The position numbers were made by a program, and so were the translations under genes. Shown here piece by piece: positions 23,358 to 35,568 of a stretch of DNA of 64,000 bases. Every line of letters starts with the position of its first letter. The first letter of the stretch is position 1. The notes below the pieces were generated by a model that worked only from the letters and a program-made list of their open reading frames with translations, was not told where the DNA came from and ran no database searches. This DNA is from Atherix ibis (lineage: Eukaryota; Arthropoda; Insecta; Diptera; Athericidae): NCBI GenBank assembly GCA_958298945.1, contig OY282610.1:33053667-33117666 (forward strand). Reading direction: 5' to 3'.

Positions 23358-24226
23358 ATTTATATTAGTTATAAAAAAAAAAGGATATTTTAAAAATCCA
23401 TAAATATTTGTATGATTTTTTTGGATTTTAAAATATTTTAATGAAAGTTTTTTTTTTAGCCATAATTGAACACAGAAGATTTTAAGTAAAACTTTGAATA
23501 AAAAGAAGAAGTGGTCTTTAAAAATGTCGAATCAAGGATTATATAATATTCTGTTCCGTTTAAGTATGAAAAGAAATATGTTTTATAGAATCAACTGACC
23601 TCATGTAATGCGCCCAAAAAATTTTCTTAATAATATCACAATGTCATTGCGGTTATTACGTAATTTCGTATTAACAATGTTGAACTTTAAACAAAAACAC
23701 TTCCGATAAATTACCATTACAAGTAAGATTTCTCACCTCTAACTAACTTGTTCCTTTTTTTGGTTTTTTTTTTATTTTTATGGTAAATATCTACCGGATA
23801 GACGCAATTATACGTTTTTTTGTCTTCTCTCCACTAAATAAAATTGGAGGCTACACTTCGTTGATTCGCAATATTTTTTATTCTATTTAAAAATATAAAT
23901 TTCAAAAATAAAAACCAAAATAATTATTGTGCATTCGAAAGAGCACAATTTAAATAATAATCGCTGACTTTTATTATTTATTTAAAAAAAAAAAAATGAA
24001 AATTTATTGTTACACCAAATTTACGACTATTACTTTTGGAATTTTTTTTTTTTTCGTATTTTATTTTTGGAGATTTTTCATTTTCGAAATAATAAATATT
24101 TGTTTAAAATTTATTTTTAGAATTTTTAATGGGCAATTTTATTTTTTATTTTTTTATTTATATCAAACTGACCATAGTATTTTTAGTGATACAATTGAGT
24201 TTCGGAGTTTGACTTTTCAGTCAAAA
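23358..24226. other. AT-rich spacer
   Basis: No coding or RNA feature was recognised. Poly-T and poly-A runs dominate; an 84-codon frame at 23996-24250 is low-complexity Phe/Ile and not credible. Confidence 0.6.
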
Positions 24227-24333
24227 ATTCAAGTCATTTTTATATTTTAATGACGGCAGGTGTTTATAGTAAATTAATTATAGAATTTACTATAAACTAC
24301 CTGCCATCATTAAAATATAAAAATGACTTGAAT
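24227..24333. repeat. 107-bp near-perfect hairpin
   Basis: The left arm, 24227-24275 (starting ATTCAAGTCATTTTTATATT), and right arm, 24284-24333, are reverse complements over about 49-50 bases, with one mismatch and one extra base. An 8-base AATTATAG loop separates them. A transcript would fold into one long stem. It may be a foldback mini-transposon, the trace of a palindromic duplication, or a precursor of small RNAs; no flanking duplication was clear and no transposase-family terminus was recognised. Confidence 0.88.
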
Positions 24334-24661
24334 CAAAATATAAAAAATCAGTTGTTAAATATTTTTTGATTTTTAAGAACAAAATTTATATAAATTGAAA
24401 ATGTAGTTATTTTAGCTAAAATTTTAATTAAAAATAATTTATATATTAAAAACACAAAATTTATCTAGCATTCAAAACTAAGAATAAATCCTTAATTAGC
24501 AAGCAATTACTTTTTTTTTTTTAAAAAAAGTTAAAATAATGTTAAAAATTTATTTCTGTATTATTTGGGTGATGGAAGTTTTGATGGTAAATGGTTTTGG
24601 TGATAAAATGTTTATATTAAAGGTTGGTGCAAGTTTGTTTGAAATTATTAGATGCCAAATA

Positions 24662-25652
24662 CGAGGGTCGTTCAATAAGTCCTTAGAAAACCCAAGATAT
24701 TGCGCTCGTAGTGTCGGTAAAGATTTTTTTGGTCAAATTGCATTATCGACAGGAAAGCTGTCAAAATTTCAGCTCGATCCATAGCGTAGGTCAATTTCTA
24801 TCGTAGGTCGATCTATAACGTAGGTCAATTTCTATCGTCGATTAAAGTTAACGTCATTTATTTGTGCATAACAATGGAAAAAAGCGAGTTTAGGGCTGTC
24901 GTCAAACATCTCCATTTGAAAGGCTTAAGCCCGAAAGAAATCAAAGCCGACTTGGATGCAGTTCATGGCACAGCTGCACCTGTGTTTGCGACGGTTTACA
25001 ATTGGGTGAATGAATTTAAACGTGGCCGTTCATCCACAAAAGGTGAACATCGTTCAGGACGCCCAGTTGAGGTGTCTACTCCTGAAATCACCGACAAAAT
25101 CCACGATCTGATATTGAACGATCGGCGAATTAAAATGCGCGAATAAGTTGAGGCCACGGGTATATCACAAGGTACAGTCGCTTCAATTTTGCATGAAAAA
25201 TTGTCTGTGAAAAAAATTTCGGCAAGATTTACTCTCAGAGGAGAATAAGCGCAATCGTGTAGTGGACTCTGAGGCTATGTTGGCACTCTTTCATCGCAAT
25301 CCTCTTGCATCAGGACAATGCGCGTGTGCACACCTGCGCTGTTTCCATGGCCAAAATTGTGGAATTGAGAATGGAATTGTTGCAGCATCCCGCTTATTCA
25401 CCAGATTTGGCCCGAGTGACTATTTTCTTTTCCCCAATCTGAAGAAATGGCTTGGCGGACGACGGTTCACTTCCAACGAGGACGTCATTGCTCAAACGGA
25501 TGAGTATTTTGCGGAACTTCCGAAATCCTATTTTTTGGACGGGATAAAAATTTTGGAAAAACGGTTGGGAAAGTGTAAAGAGCTAAAAGGAGATTTTTTT
25601 TAAAAACAGTTTTTTTCCATCTCTTTCTAAGGCCTTATTGAACGGCACAATT
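24662..25652 (+). mobile_element. Mariner MarA copy 2, internally deleted
   Basis: The left terminal repeat follows TA at 24660-24661; the right end is worn (GAACGGCACAATTTA instead of the usual GAACGACCCTCGTA). The transposase starts at 24874 with the first helix-turn-helix. It has a stop at 25144-25146 where relatives read Leu, then a deletion near 25228, and an internal deletion of about 300 bp that joins HRNP (near 25300) to the LASGQ/HQDNAR region. That removes the first catalytic Asp block. The last segment reads YFLFPNLKKWLGGRRF. It is a non-autonomous, dead copy of 991 bp. Confidence 0.88.
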
Positions 25653-25654
25653 TA

Positions 25655-26370
25655 CATCCGGTAAATTTTTTTAATACTGAAAATACAATGAAAAAATTAC
25701 AAATTGTATAAAATTAATTGTACAGGTAATCTAAATGAGAAACAGGACTTCTATTATCAGCTTGCTAGTAAGTTCTAGTTAAGTTTTTAATAAATACTCA
25801 AAAAAGTCGACACGGTTCTTGTTTTAGTCGTGGTATCCAAAACCGCTTAAAAATTTCAGTGTTATTTTAAAAATTAACTACGAATTATGGTTTATTTTAT
25901 TAGAAAAAAAAAATTGCTCATTATGCCTCCAACGAAAATTATAATTATGATATGAAACTGTAAAAAGACACTCCAATCAAATCCTCATCTTCGAAATAAT
26001 TTTATTATTTTTATTATATTTATAGAAATAAGACACATGCAAATCGGTTATATAAAAACAATCCTGGCATGAGTACAAAAATTATTCAAAGGAATTAAAG
26101 AAAAAGAATAAGAATATTTGAAAGATCGAATTTAACATCAGGTAGGGATGATACTACAGAAAAAGACAAATTTATTTATACCGAAAAAATAAGAAAAATC
26201 AACCGAAATTCTGGGAAAAAATTACTTTATATCAAATGAATGAAAAATTTACTAATACAATTTAAATATTATTAATTTAATTACTGATTAGAATTATTCA
26301 TGAATATTGAAAATGAGGCAAGTTTTATTATTTTTTAGCTAGCACTGAAATACACTATTTTTTTTAAGTT
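25655..26370. other. AT-rich spacer
   Basis: No gene or element was recognised. Confidence 0.55.
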
Positions 26371-26374
26371 CAGA

Positions 26375-28065
26375 TGAGAATTCTGCGCCGAGGCATTGCT
26401 CATCCCTTTGGAAATTATTTTACACATGTCCTTCCAAAGTGGCCAATTCCCCAACCACATGGAAAAATTCCTTAATTACGAGGTCTGTTCAAAAAGTATC
26501 GCGGGTAACGTATTTTTGATTTTCGATTTTTTTGTGGCATTATATTGGTACTCATATCTCTCAATTATGTCGACAAGTTCGGCCATTTTGAATGTTCAGT
26601 TAATTTTTGACAGCTGCTTTACTAATACGTGTTTTGGCTCGTCTTCGCTTTTGCCCATTCCAAAAAATTGATCAAAGAAACTGTTTCGGGAATAAGAAAA
26701 AGTCACTGGACGCCAGATCTGGGGAATACTGTGGCTGTGGCATTATTAATGTGTTGTTTTTGGGCGTTATCATGAAGCAAAAGCCAATTTTTGTTCTTTC
26801 ACAAATCCAGGCGTTTCTGGCGGATTGCTTCGCACAACTTGCACATAACTTGCAGATAATATTCCTTATTGACCGTTCTACCCTGTGGCAAGAACTTATG
26901 ATGCAGCATGCCCCTGCAATCGAAGAAAACTGTAAGCAAAACCTTAGCTCGTGCGGCATCTTCCATTGGGATGATTGAGCTTTGGTTTCCACGTCATAAC
27001 CATAAACCCATGGTTCGTCACCAGTTATGACCCTCTAGAGCAAATTTGGGTGGTCGCGGACAGAGTCCAATAGCTCCTTAGCAATGTTAATGCGATGCTG
27101 TTTTTGGTCAAAAATAGACTTCCTCATTATCTGATTTTGTTTAAGCTTAAAAAATAGACTTCCTCGTTATCTGATTTTGTTTAAGCTTAAAAAGATTGGA
27201 CTTCAAAAATTCCATTTGAATTGAAGCACTTTCAGGTGTTCCGCAAGGTAGTCTTTTTGGCCCGCTGTTGTTTATTATTGCTTTAGATGATATTGTAAGC
27301 ACACCAAAATTCTACTTTACGCTGATGATATGACATTTTTTTCAAGCATTACAGACATACAATAAATGCTATTAGTCACATTGAGGAAGATTTGAATATT
27401 TTCTATAATTAATGTCTTTCTAATGGCGTCTATTACTGAACCTGGAAAAGTGCGAAGTATTCACATTCTCTAGGAAGTCTCACTCCTCGTATTTATTTAT
27501 AATTATTATTTCGCAGAACATATAATAAAAACTAGTGCAGTCTGCTAGTACTGACTTGGTAGTTAGACTTGACAAAAAAAAACGAATTTACCCCCCATTC
27601 CGACTATATTGTTACTAAGAATAGTATGCTGTTGGGGATTTGTAAAGCGTTGGTAGCGGGAATTTACCAGTTTGCACATATTGGCCCTGTTGTATTATTT
27701 TCTTGTGCGATCTATTCTAGAATAAGCATCTGCGGTTTGGTCGCCTTATTATGCTACACATATTAAGCGTATCAAATCGGTACAGTGCAATTTTGTCAGG
27801 TTCGCTTTAAGAGAATTGCCTAACTTTGTTGAAAATGCCCCCGTCACTTAACAAAAGACGTAAAGTTGCCGATTTATGTTTTATTCACCAACTTTTAACT
27901 GAAAATACTGACAGTCAATACTGACTCATGAATATGGTTTCGTTTAGACGTATTAAGCACAACCTGAGAAGGATGGTTGTACTTGAGATTAGGCTGGCCT
28001 CTTATAACTGTGGTCTGTACGAACCAATGAACCGCATGACTTCGACCTTGGTAAGTCAAAGGCAT
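26375..28065 (+). pseudogene. LINE relic split by an old mariner
   Basis: Left of the mariner a piece reads LEIILHMSFQSGQFPNHMEK, like the RT finger segment of LINEs. Right of it, from about 27225, frames give SGVPQGSLFGPLLFI (motif B), FYADDMTFF (motif C, catalytic ADD) and HIEEDLNIFYN, then LNLEKCEVFTFSR-like sequence. A C-terminal region with RRKVADLCFIHQLLT and NCGLYEPMNRM-like endings follows to about 28065. Many stops and frameshifts are present. Motif A and the region between the two halves are missing, so a deletion accompanied or followed the mariner insertion. The clade is unresolved, but it differs from the Jockey copies at 15 and 21 kb. Confidence 0.7.
26479..27198 (-). mobile_element. 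Old mariner relic inside the LINE relic
   Basis: The left end, after TA at 26477-26478, reads CGAGGTCTGTTCAAAAAGTA, a terminus known from a mariner group whose transposase carries DEPWVYGYDVETKAQSSQW. That string is readable here on the minus strand near 26960-27020, preceded by FDQKQHRINIAKELL and followed by LLHDNA and YSPDLASSDFFLFPK. Internal deletions and stops break it. The N-terminal DNA-binding domain and the other end are gone. At the truncated side a 38-41 bp segment (AATAGACTTCCTC...TTTAAGCTT) is tandemly duplicated at about 27112-27195. Confidence 0.75.
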
Positions 28066-28269
28066 TACTAAAAAAACATTTATTTTCATCTCCCCTTTAA
28101 GTGGGTATTGGTTTGTTTTAATCTTTTTGCATCTGAGCCGAACCTGGGGTATTGTCGATGGATGTCTCTCAGGTTGTGCTGTGTGGGAGCGTAGCTTCGT
28201 AGTAAACCTAAAGACGACCATAAAAAAATAATAAAAATAATAAAGTCTTAACCCTTTCAATAAACCACC

Positions 28270-28475
28270 CCACTCCCCGGAATAATCAAAGTCCGATTGG
28301 AATGATCAAAGTCCGATTGATATTGTTTTCATTCCCCAAAATTACAAACTACTTGAAAGGAGTGCAATCGAAAAGCTAAAAAGAGTGAAAACAACGTCTC
28401 CGTCAACGTATAGCTCCCCAAGCAAACTATTCTAAAAGGGATGGCATTGATGTGAAAAAATTAAATTGAGAAAAA
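28270..28475 (+). pseudogene. Mariner relic, 3' fragment
   Basis: The sequence matches the end of the relic in the ankyrin intron: a CATTCCCCAAAATTA segment, then TCCCCAAGCAAACTATTCTAA and AAATTAAATTGAG, aligning with 9060-9255. No ends or open frame remain. The upstream part, 28066-28269, shows nothing recognisable. Confidence 0.5.
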
Positions 28476-29900
28476 AAAAACAAATCATTCAAAATTATTA
28501 TAAAGAAAATTATTTTAATTACCAAATTTAAAAGAAAATGAAAAGCAAAATTCTAAAATTACAAAAATTACTAAATAATTTGTACTATTTTCAAATGTGT
28601 TCAGTAGAAAATTAAAATAAAAATGTTTACACATAAAAATAGCAAAGAATCTTTTTACTTTATTAGAAAATATCGATAATTTCGAAAGTTTATTTGATTA
28701 TTTTTTAAGAAAGAAACCAATAATTTTACGGAATTAACACCAGGTTTTTTTTAAAAATAAGAACAAAACAAAAATTGTAATAAATTTAATAAGAGAAGAA
28801 AATTAATTAACTTTTGAATAATTTCAATTTAATTTATTTGAGCCGTTGCTGAATAAAAAAGATCTTGAAGAAAATAAAAAAGAGTTAAAATAACTCACGA
28901 ATAGCCAAAAAAAAAAAAATACAAACTGAAGCCAAAGTTTAAGGGTGGGGGGGGGGGGGAGGGAAGAGTTAATATTTACGGAATGGGGTTGAGGGCAAAA
29001 AAATTGGAATTGAATTTTTATACTACAAAAAAAATTACGAAAAATTACATAATCAGACAAATGCGTATATATGTGCACAAAAAAGTGGAGGGTATGTGTG
29101 GTGGAGGGGAGGGGGGTAGTTTGGCCGTCAGAGGTCATAAGGTAAAGGTAGGCACAAAATAGCTAAAAAAAGTAAATAAAAAGAAAATAAAAAAAAAATT
29201 TTTTTTTATTCAAGAAAACAGAAAAGGATTCAGTCAAATAACAATATACGAACGTACGAGCGTGGATAGTGTAAAAGGGGGACTTACATTGGAACGGGCA
29301 GTAATTTGTTAGTTTAAATTTCTTTGCTTAATTTTTTTTTTTTTGTTAAATAAAATTGTTTTCTTTTTGAAAATTTTCATTTAAATTAAAAGTTTTCGGT
29401 AATATCATTTTGAACAAATTGAATACTTTATGAATGATGGAATTTTTGAATATATTTTTGCTAAAAACGCGTACATATTTTGCTGCGCATTTGTGGACTT
29501 TGAAAAATTTCCCTTTTCTAACAACTATTGAAGCAGAAAACTGTGCTATTTTTAAAGAAATGTAAAAAAAAATAATCAACAAGTAATAACCAGAAGAAGA
29601 AAAAATCAACAACAAAAAAACCTGAAAAGAAAAATCTGAATTTATGTCCGAAAATTGCTATTTCCATACGCATTTTTTATGTTTCATATTTTTACGCATA
29701 AAAATTTAATGAAATTCAAATAAAAAATAATTTTTTTTTTACAAATACAAACATAAGTATTTTAAAAGTATACAAATTCGATAAATTTTACAAGTGCAAG
29801 TATTTTGATACGAGTATACGTACAAATGTAGCGGGTGTTAGTAAGTACAAATTTAAAATTTCACCAAAATCGGAAATATACGTATTTACATTTCTATAAT
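28476..29900. other. AT-rich non-coding stretch with G-runs
   Basis: No gene is recognised. Polypurine/G-rich patches occur at about 28945-28970 (a run of G) and 29085-29125. These could form quadruplex-like or triplex-like DNA, but nothing shows a function. Several frames here are low-complexity. Confidence 0.55.
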
Positions 29901-29904
29901 TCAT

Positions 29905-31075
29905 TTGGCAGTTCGGAAAGTACAGCTTTGTCGTTTGACAGATTTTAAAGATATATATTAGAAAATATAAAAGTTATTTAGTTTGAGAAATGCCATTAAA
30001 TGTTTTTAATTGTTTAATGTACCATAAATTAAAAAGAAGATATTCTTATTTGGTGCTAAAAATAGGATTTGGATGCGGATTTTTCGAACGAAATTTTTTT
30101 CAACAATGAGGCTCATTTCTCTTATTCAGTGGATATGTTTATAAGTAATTTTGCCATATATGGGCCTCTCAAAATATACAAGTCCATTGTATTAGCAAAA
30201 AGTAACTGTATGGTGTGAACTATGATGGGCTGAATGTGTCCGTATTTCTTAGGAAATGTAAAACGAAAAACCATAACGGTCAAAACGCTGTGGCAACATG
30301 ATAACTAACCTTTTTTGACCTCAACTTGAAGATTTTTATCTGGATAATATGTGGTTTAAACAAGAAGCAACAAATTTTGGATTTATTGCGCAAAAAATTT
30401 CCAAGATCCGAGATTTGGTGATAACAATTTGTATCCAAGATCGCGAAATTTGACGCCGTTACATATTAGGCGGCTCTGAGAACAAAAGAAAAGCCATTGC
30501 ATCCATCAAAAGTGACTGTCTGATATACGTTTGCATCTGAACGTGCCATTGGTCTGTACTGTTTTGCAAATGAGAAAGGATAACCCGTTACCGTCTATTC
30601 TGAGCGCTATGGCCTTATAACAACCGATTTATTTTTACCTGAACTTGAAAATTTTAATATGGATTATATGTAGTTTTAATAAAATGACATCACAGACCTA
30701 TACAATGGGATAAATTTTTGCATAATTACGCGAAAAGTTCACAGGACGTTGAATTTCGGCTCAATTGGTTTCATGCAAGATCATGCGATTTGACGCCGTT
30801 GGATTTTTTTTTGTTAGACTACATGGAAGATTATATTTACATAGGAAAAAAAAAACTCAAACTTAAGAATATTTGAAAACAGCTATCCGTCAAGTAATGG
30901 CCGAATTAAAGATCAAAATGTGCGAAAAAAATATATCAAAAATTACATAAACCGCCAACAGTTAAGTAATGGTCGAATTAAATACATCATAAAAGTCCTG
31001 CAAGAAGTCTCGTGGCAACTATTTAACTTATTTTATATTTCATTGCATAATGGCACGATATGTTTAATATAATGC
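29905..31075 (+). pseudogene. ITm-Y transposase relic 3, possibly two fused copies
   Basis: It starts with TTCGGAAAGTACAGC and TTTGACAG. A NNEAHFSYS-like segment near 30100 and a YGPLK...VLAKSNC-like segment near 30160-30210 resemble the first catalytic region. Near 30470 a second WGSEN/KPLHPSKVTVW-like segment occurs, followed by SERYG...TTDLFLPEL near 30600 and a QDHA-DLTPLD-like piece near 30775-30810. The repeated landmark suggests two overlapping copies or a tandem duplication. Everything is broken by stops. Confidence 0.6.
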
Positions 31076-32300
31076 TATAATAATTTTGTAAAAATTTGAT
31101 CTCAAAATGATTTTTATCTAATTTAACTTTCCAAAATTAAAACTGAATAACCTATTATATCATATATAGGTGTCTTGTGAATATTCCTGGCAATATTGTT
31201 GCTAGCAACAATGTTGATACCATTATTTTACATTTTTTTATTAGCAATTTTAAAATTATTCTTAAAAATTTGTATAAAAGTTAATGAAGCAAATTAAGTA
31301 AATTTTATATCTACGAGTATTAATACAAGTTCGTACTATTTAACATAAATTAAAACTAAGATTATTTATATCACTTTTGTTTGTTATTTCAGTTTAAAGA
31401 CATATAATATGTATGTTTATGTGTTACTAGTAACCCTTTTTAAAACTAAATTATAAATTTAACAACAACAAAAAAAAAAAAAAAATTTATGTCAATCTGT
31501 TCACTTTTTGACTAGAAAATGTTGATTACTTTTAATACGAGTTTTCTTACTTTTAATACAAAGTTTTCTTTCCAACTCTTAAATTCTATAATATAAATAA
31601 ATGATAAAAATGTCAATGAGCTTTTACCAAAACAAAATTTCTAGTTAAATTCCTAAAGAAATCCATAATGAAAAAAATGCCTATTTTTTGCTTCTTTTAA
31701 GCAAATTTATTTATTAAGCTTTCATTTAAGGGTGAATTTTTATACGAAATTTTCTACAAACCAATTTATTTATAACCGAATTTATTGATTGAAACCGTTT
31801 TACTATTCAAATAAAATTTAAATGTGTTAATGGACGACGATAGCATTTAGTTTTTTTTCCCCCCAAATCAAAAACTCATTAAATACATTTTTGCATTAAT
31901 TTTTTACAAAAAAACAAAATCTTTTCAATTTATTTTTTGTAGTTTTCTGCAAATGTTTATTTTAATTTAATAGCAAAAAAGGAAAATTGGAATTTGTTTT
32001 TGTGTTGTTATTTTTGAAAATAAAATTGAATCGATTTTCAAATTCGTTCTGCATTTGATTTCGTTTTCTATATATAAGAATAGAAATGATTTTAGTTGTT
32101 GATTTATGTTATGTGAAATTTATTTCGGTTAAGGTTTGTTTTCCAGCTTTAGTTTACGATTAAATTTAAACATAAAATTTCAACGTGTATAGAAATAGAA
32201 AAGTTAATAGCTTTTACGAATATATTCAATTGTGTGTGTTTTTTTTTTTTTTTTCATTTTATTTCATTTTGATACTTTTATGAATCATTATTTTTAGGAA
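31076..32300. other. AT-rich non-coding stretch
   Basis: Nothing recognisable was found. Confidence 0.6.
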
Positions 32301-33520
32301 TTGAAAAGTTTCATGCAAGTGGATGATGTCATCTTACCATTCGAGACGATTAACTCGATAAGTAAATAATCTAAAAAGTAAACTTACTCGAATATGGTAT
32401 TTACGAAAGAAGAAAAAATTGTTTTCCAAAAAACACTTTTAAGTGGTAAACTCTAAGATATTTTTTAATCTAAGAGATAAGTATATTTTACAACACAATT
32501 CTTACAATAATTTCGGCATTTGTTCGCAATTTATTGCCAAAGCTGGCTTAGTAATTGTTCATAAGCCATCTAAGACTAAAGCAAGGAGGCCATTTTGTAT
32601 CGTCACGAACACGACGCCATTTTGCGAACTCATGTTTCCTCTGGATTGGCATTGCCAGCCTTACCTATTATATAAAACTGTTCGAACAATAATTGCAGGG
32701 AAAGGGGCACATAGACGTTGTTAAAGTTTAGAAACTTAAAAAGAGGGTTAGGAAAAAGGAATAATTGGGTTTAGATGTACCACAATTGAAAAAAAAGAAA
32801 TTCCGGATTAAGAATGCGGTTAGTTACCGAAGAGGAAATGGTGGGTAAGTGCGATATGCCCAATTCGAATTTGGAGAAATTGTCTTGGTCAGAATTTTGC
32901 AGAATTTCGGAATGGATGTTGATTGTACCGGCCTTACACATATGACGTCTGAAAAGAAATCGTCCACCTTAGATCCAGTCTGTTTGCCTACGCATAGTCA
33001 AAGGTGCACAAGTGTTATTTTGTCAGTTGATGTGACAAATTTGGTATAATAATGAGCAACACGGAAGGCAATCGAGAACTAGGTCATCTGTAAAGCCACG
33101 AATAACGTCCCCAAGACTGCAAAGCTATCGATAAAAATTTATATTCTACGAGCATTTATGTCCTAAGTTCACCATTGAAAGGGGAACTTCTACTTGATAA
33201 GATTCCACACTACAGTTTACGATATACATTGCCAACAAGCTGGATGCCTGCAGAGGATCATCAATCCATCTACCAAATTTACGAAAAGTATCCCCAACTC
33301 CTCTCCTAATCACGGTTTATCATCCACGTGCGAAAGGCGAGGTGTGGAAATTAAGAGAACGAGTGGGTAAATCTCTTTCTAGGTTGGACATTAACGGGTA
33401 AATGGAAGAAGGATTTCTTTTAGAATAGATTTTTTTAGCAGATTTTGAAGAGGATATTCGCGAGACCAAATGTTTTAATAAATAATGTAAATTGTGGTCC
33501 CTTAAATTGTATTTCAGCAC
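32301..33520. other. Unclassified, more complex block
   Basis: This block is less AT-rich than its flanks and keeps two frames (32443-32724, 93 codons; 32849-33049, 66 codons) whose products match nothing I recognise. No RT, DDE, protease or zinc-finger motif is seen, nor repeats at its edges. The composition suggests a decayed mobile element rather than host exon. I cannot assign a function. Confidence 0.3.
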
Positions 33521-33653
33521 ATCTTTTTTGTTGGATTAAATCATCCATTAATCGTATTTTTTTTGCTATTTAGAAAATATAGCAATTATAGCAGTTATTT
33601 ATCGTATTACCATTAAATTAAAAATCAACTGGATAAGCCTCTCTTAAATTTTA

Positions 33654-35568
33654 CAGGGTGACGCAAAATAAACGTGAATTGTAATTCGAATTTCTTATAA
33701 CTTTTTTTCATTTTCATTGGTTTTTTTTTTGCAAATGACTCAGCGTGTATATCAGAACCAACAATAACCGGTCTGGCTGTCAATTTTCGATAACAAGGAA
33801 AAGCAAGGAGCCTTTCTGGTGCCGGAACAAATCAAGGAGCCTTTACAGGATGTGGCATAATGTACCAATTTTTGGTACATTACGCATGTTCCCATAAAAA
33901 AGTTCAGCTTGTGCAAGAATTGAAGCTACCAGGGTCGTTCAATAAGTCCTTAGAAAAAGATGGAAAACAACTGTTTTTAAAAAAAAAAAATTTTATTTTT
34001 CAACATAATCTCCTTTTAGCTCTATACACTTTTCCAACCGTTTTTCCAAAAATTTTATCCCGTCCAAAAAATAGGATTTCGGAAGTTCTGCAAAATACTC
34101 ATCCGTTTGAGCAATGACGTCCTCGTTGGAAGTGAACCGTCGTCCGCCAAGCCATTTCTTCAGATTGGGGAAAAGAATATAGTCACTCGGGGCCAAATCT
34201 GGTGAATAAGCGGGATGCTGCAACAATTCCATTCTCAATTTCACAATTTTGGCCATGGAAACAGCGCAGGTGTGCACACGCGCATTGTCCTGATGCAAGA
34301 GGATTTTTTTCTTCTTCAGATGGGGGCGTTTCTCTTGTTATTGTTTTTCCCTTTTCCAAGTAGTCGATAAAAATGATGCCCTGCGAATCCCAAAAGACCG
34401 TGACCATCACCTTGCCGGCCGATGGCACAGTTTTTGCCTTCTTCGGAGCCCGTTAACCCTTGAAAATCCACTGTGATGACTGTCTCTTCGTTTCTGGAGT
34501 GTAGTAGTGTATCCAGGTTTCGTCCACAGTAACATATCGACGAAGGAATTCGGCAGGATTGCGATGAAAGAGTGCCAACATAGCCTCAGAGTCCACTACA
34601 CGATTGCGCTTATTCTCCTCTGAGAGCAAACGCGGCACCCATCTTGCCGAAATTTTTTCCACAGACAATTTTTCATGCAAAATTGAAGCGACTGTACCTT
34701 GTGATATGCCCGTGGCCTCAACTAATTCGCGCACTTTAATTCGCCGATCGTTCAAAATCAGATCGTGGATTTTGTCGATGATTTCAGGAGTAGACACCTC
34801 AACTGGGCCACGTTGAGACACCTCAACTGAAGACACCTTCAGGAGTAGACACCTCAACGATGTTCATCTTTTGTGGATGAACGGCCACGTTTAAATTCAT
34901 TCACCCAATTGTAAACCGTCGCAAACACAGGTGCAGATGTGCCATGAACTGCATCCAACTCGGCTTTGATTTCTTTCGGGCTTAAGCCTTTCAAATGGAG
35001 ATGTTTGATGACAGCCCTAAACTCGCTTTTTTCCATTGTTATGCACAAATAAATGTCGTTAACTTTAATCGACGATAGAAATTGACCTACGCTATGGATC
35101 GAGCTGAAATTTTGACAGTTTTTCTGTCGATAATATTACTTACAAAAAAAAATCTTTACCGACACTACGAGCGCAATTTCTCGGATTTTCTAAGGACTTA
35201 TTGAGCGACCCTCTAACAGACTTCCGCTAACAGCTTGATTATGACATTTACTTTCTGCAGAAGAAGTTCCACATTTTATACATAATTTAATAATGAGCGA
35301 TGAAGCCTATTTCCAATTAAATGGATTCGTAAACAAACAAAACCGCCATAATTGCAGCCACTTAATTATACTATTTGGTGTGGTGGATCGTCCGAAAAGA
35401 TCATTGGCCCATATTTCTTTAATGGTGTCGCAGTTTCCATCAATAACGAGTTTTCAATATCGGAAAGAGCAAAAATATGCAAAGCAGAAAATTTCAAGAT
35501 ATAATTTTTCATAATTAAAATCAATAATTTTAAGCGAAAAATATTATAAAGAATTTTACGCCACCCTG
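33654..35568 (+). mobile_element. ITm-Y element with CAGGGTG termini, split by MarA copy 3
   Basis: After TA at 33652-33653 the left end reads CAGGGTGACGCAAAAT; the right end is the imperfect reverse complement (ATTTTACGCCACCCTG) followed by TA at 35569-35570. These are terminal inverted repeats with the TA duplication of IS630-Tc1-mariner elements. Inside, MarA copy 3 occupies 33929-35213. The coding remnant right of it reads MSDEAYFQLNGFVNKQNRH (35293), the first catalytic segment, then GPYFFNGV-like sequence in a shifted frame. Without the mariner only about 630 bp remain, so most of the transposase was lost. This copy gives the only visible ends for the ITm-Y family in the window. Confidence 0.75.
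33929..35213 (-). mobile_element. Mariner MarA copy 3, nested in ITm-Y element
   Basis: A 1,285-bp mariner flanked by TA; the left terminus has CCAGGGTCGTTC for CGAGGGTCGTTC and the right has lost one base. The transposase starts at 35036 on the minus strand. A patchwork insertion at about 34805-34860, made of repeated pieces of GTAGACACCTCAAC, disrupts the region between the two helix-turn-helix domains. A stop near 34454 replaces a Glu, and a deletion of about 47 bp near 34337 removes sequence before the second catalytic Asp. HQDNARVHT and YSPDLAPSDY remain. It ends at 33993-33995. Confidence 0.9.

Noticed and set aside
28940..28972. G-run as a quadruplex element
   Set aside because: A single uninterrupted run lacks the spaced G-tracts of a typical quadruplex and may be a slippage product.
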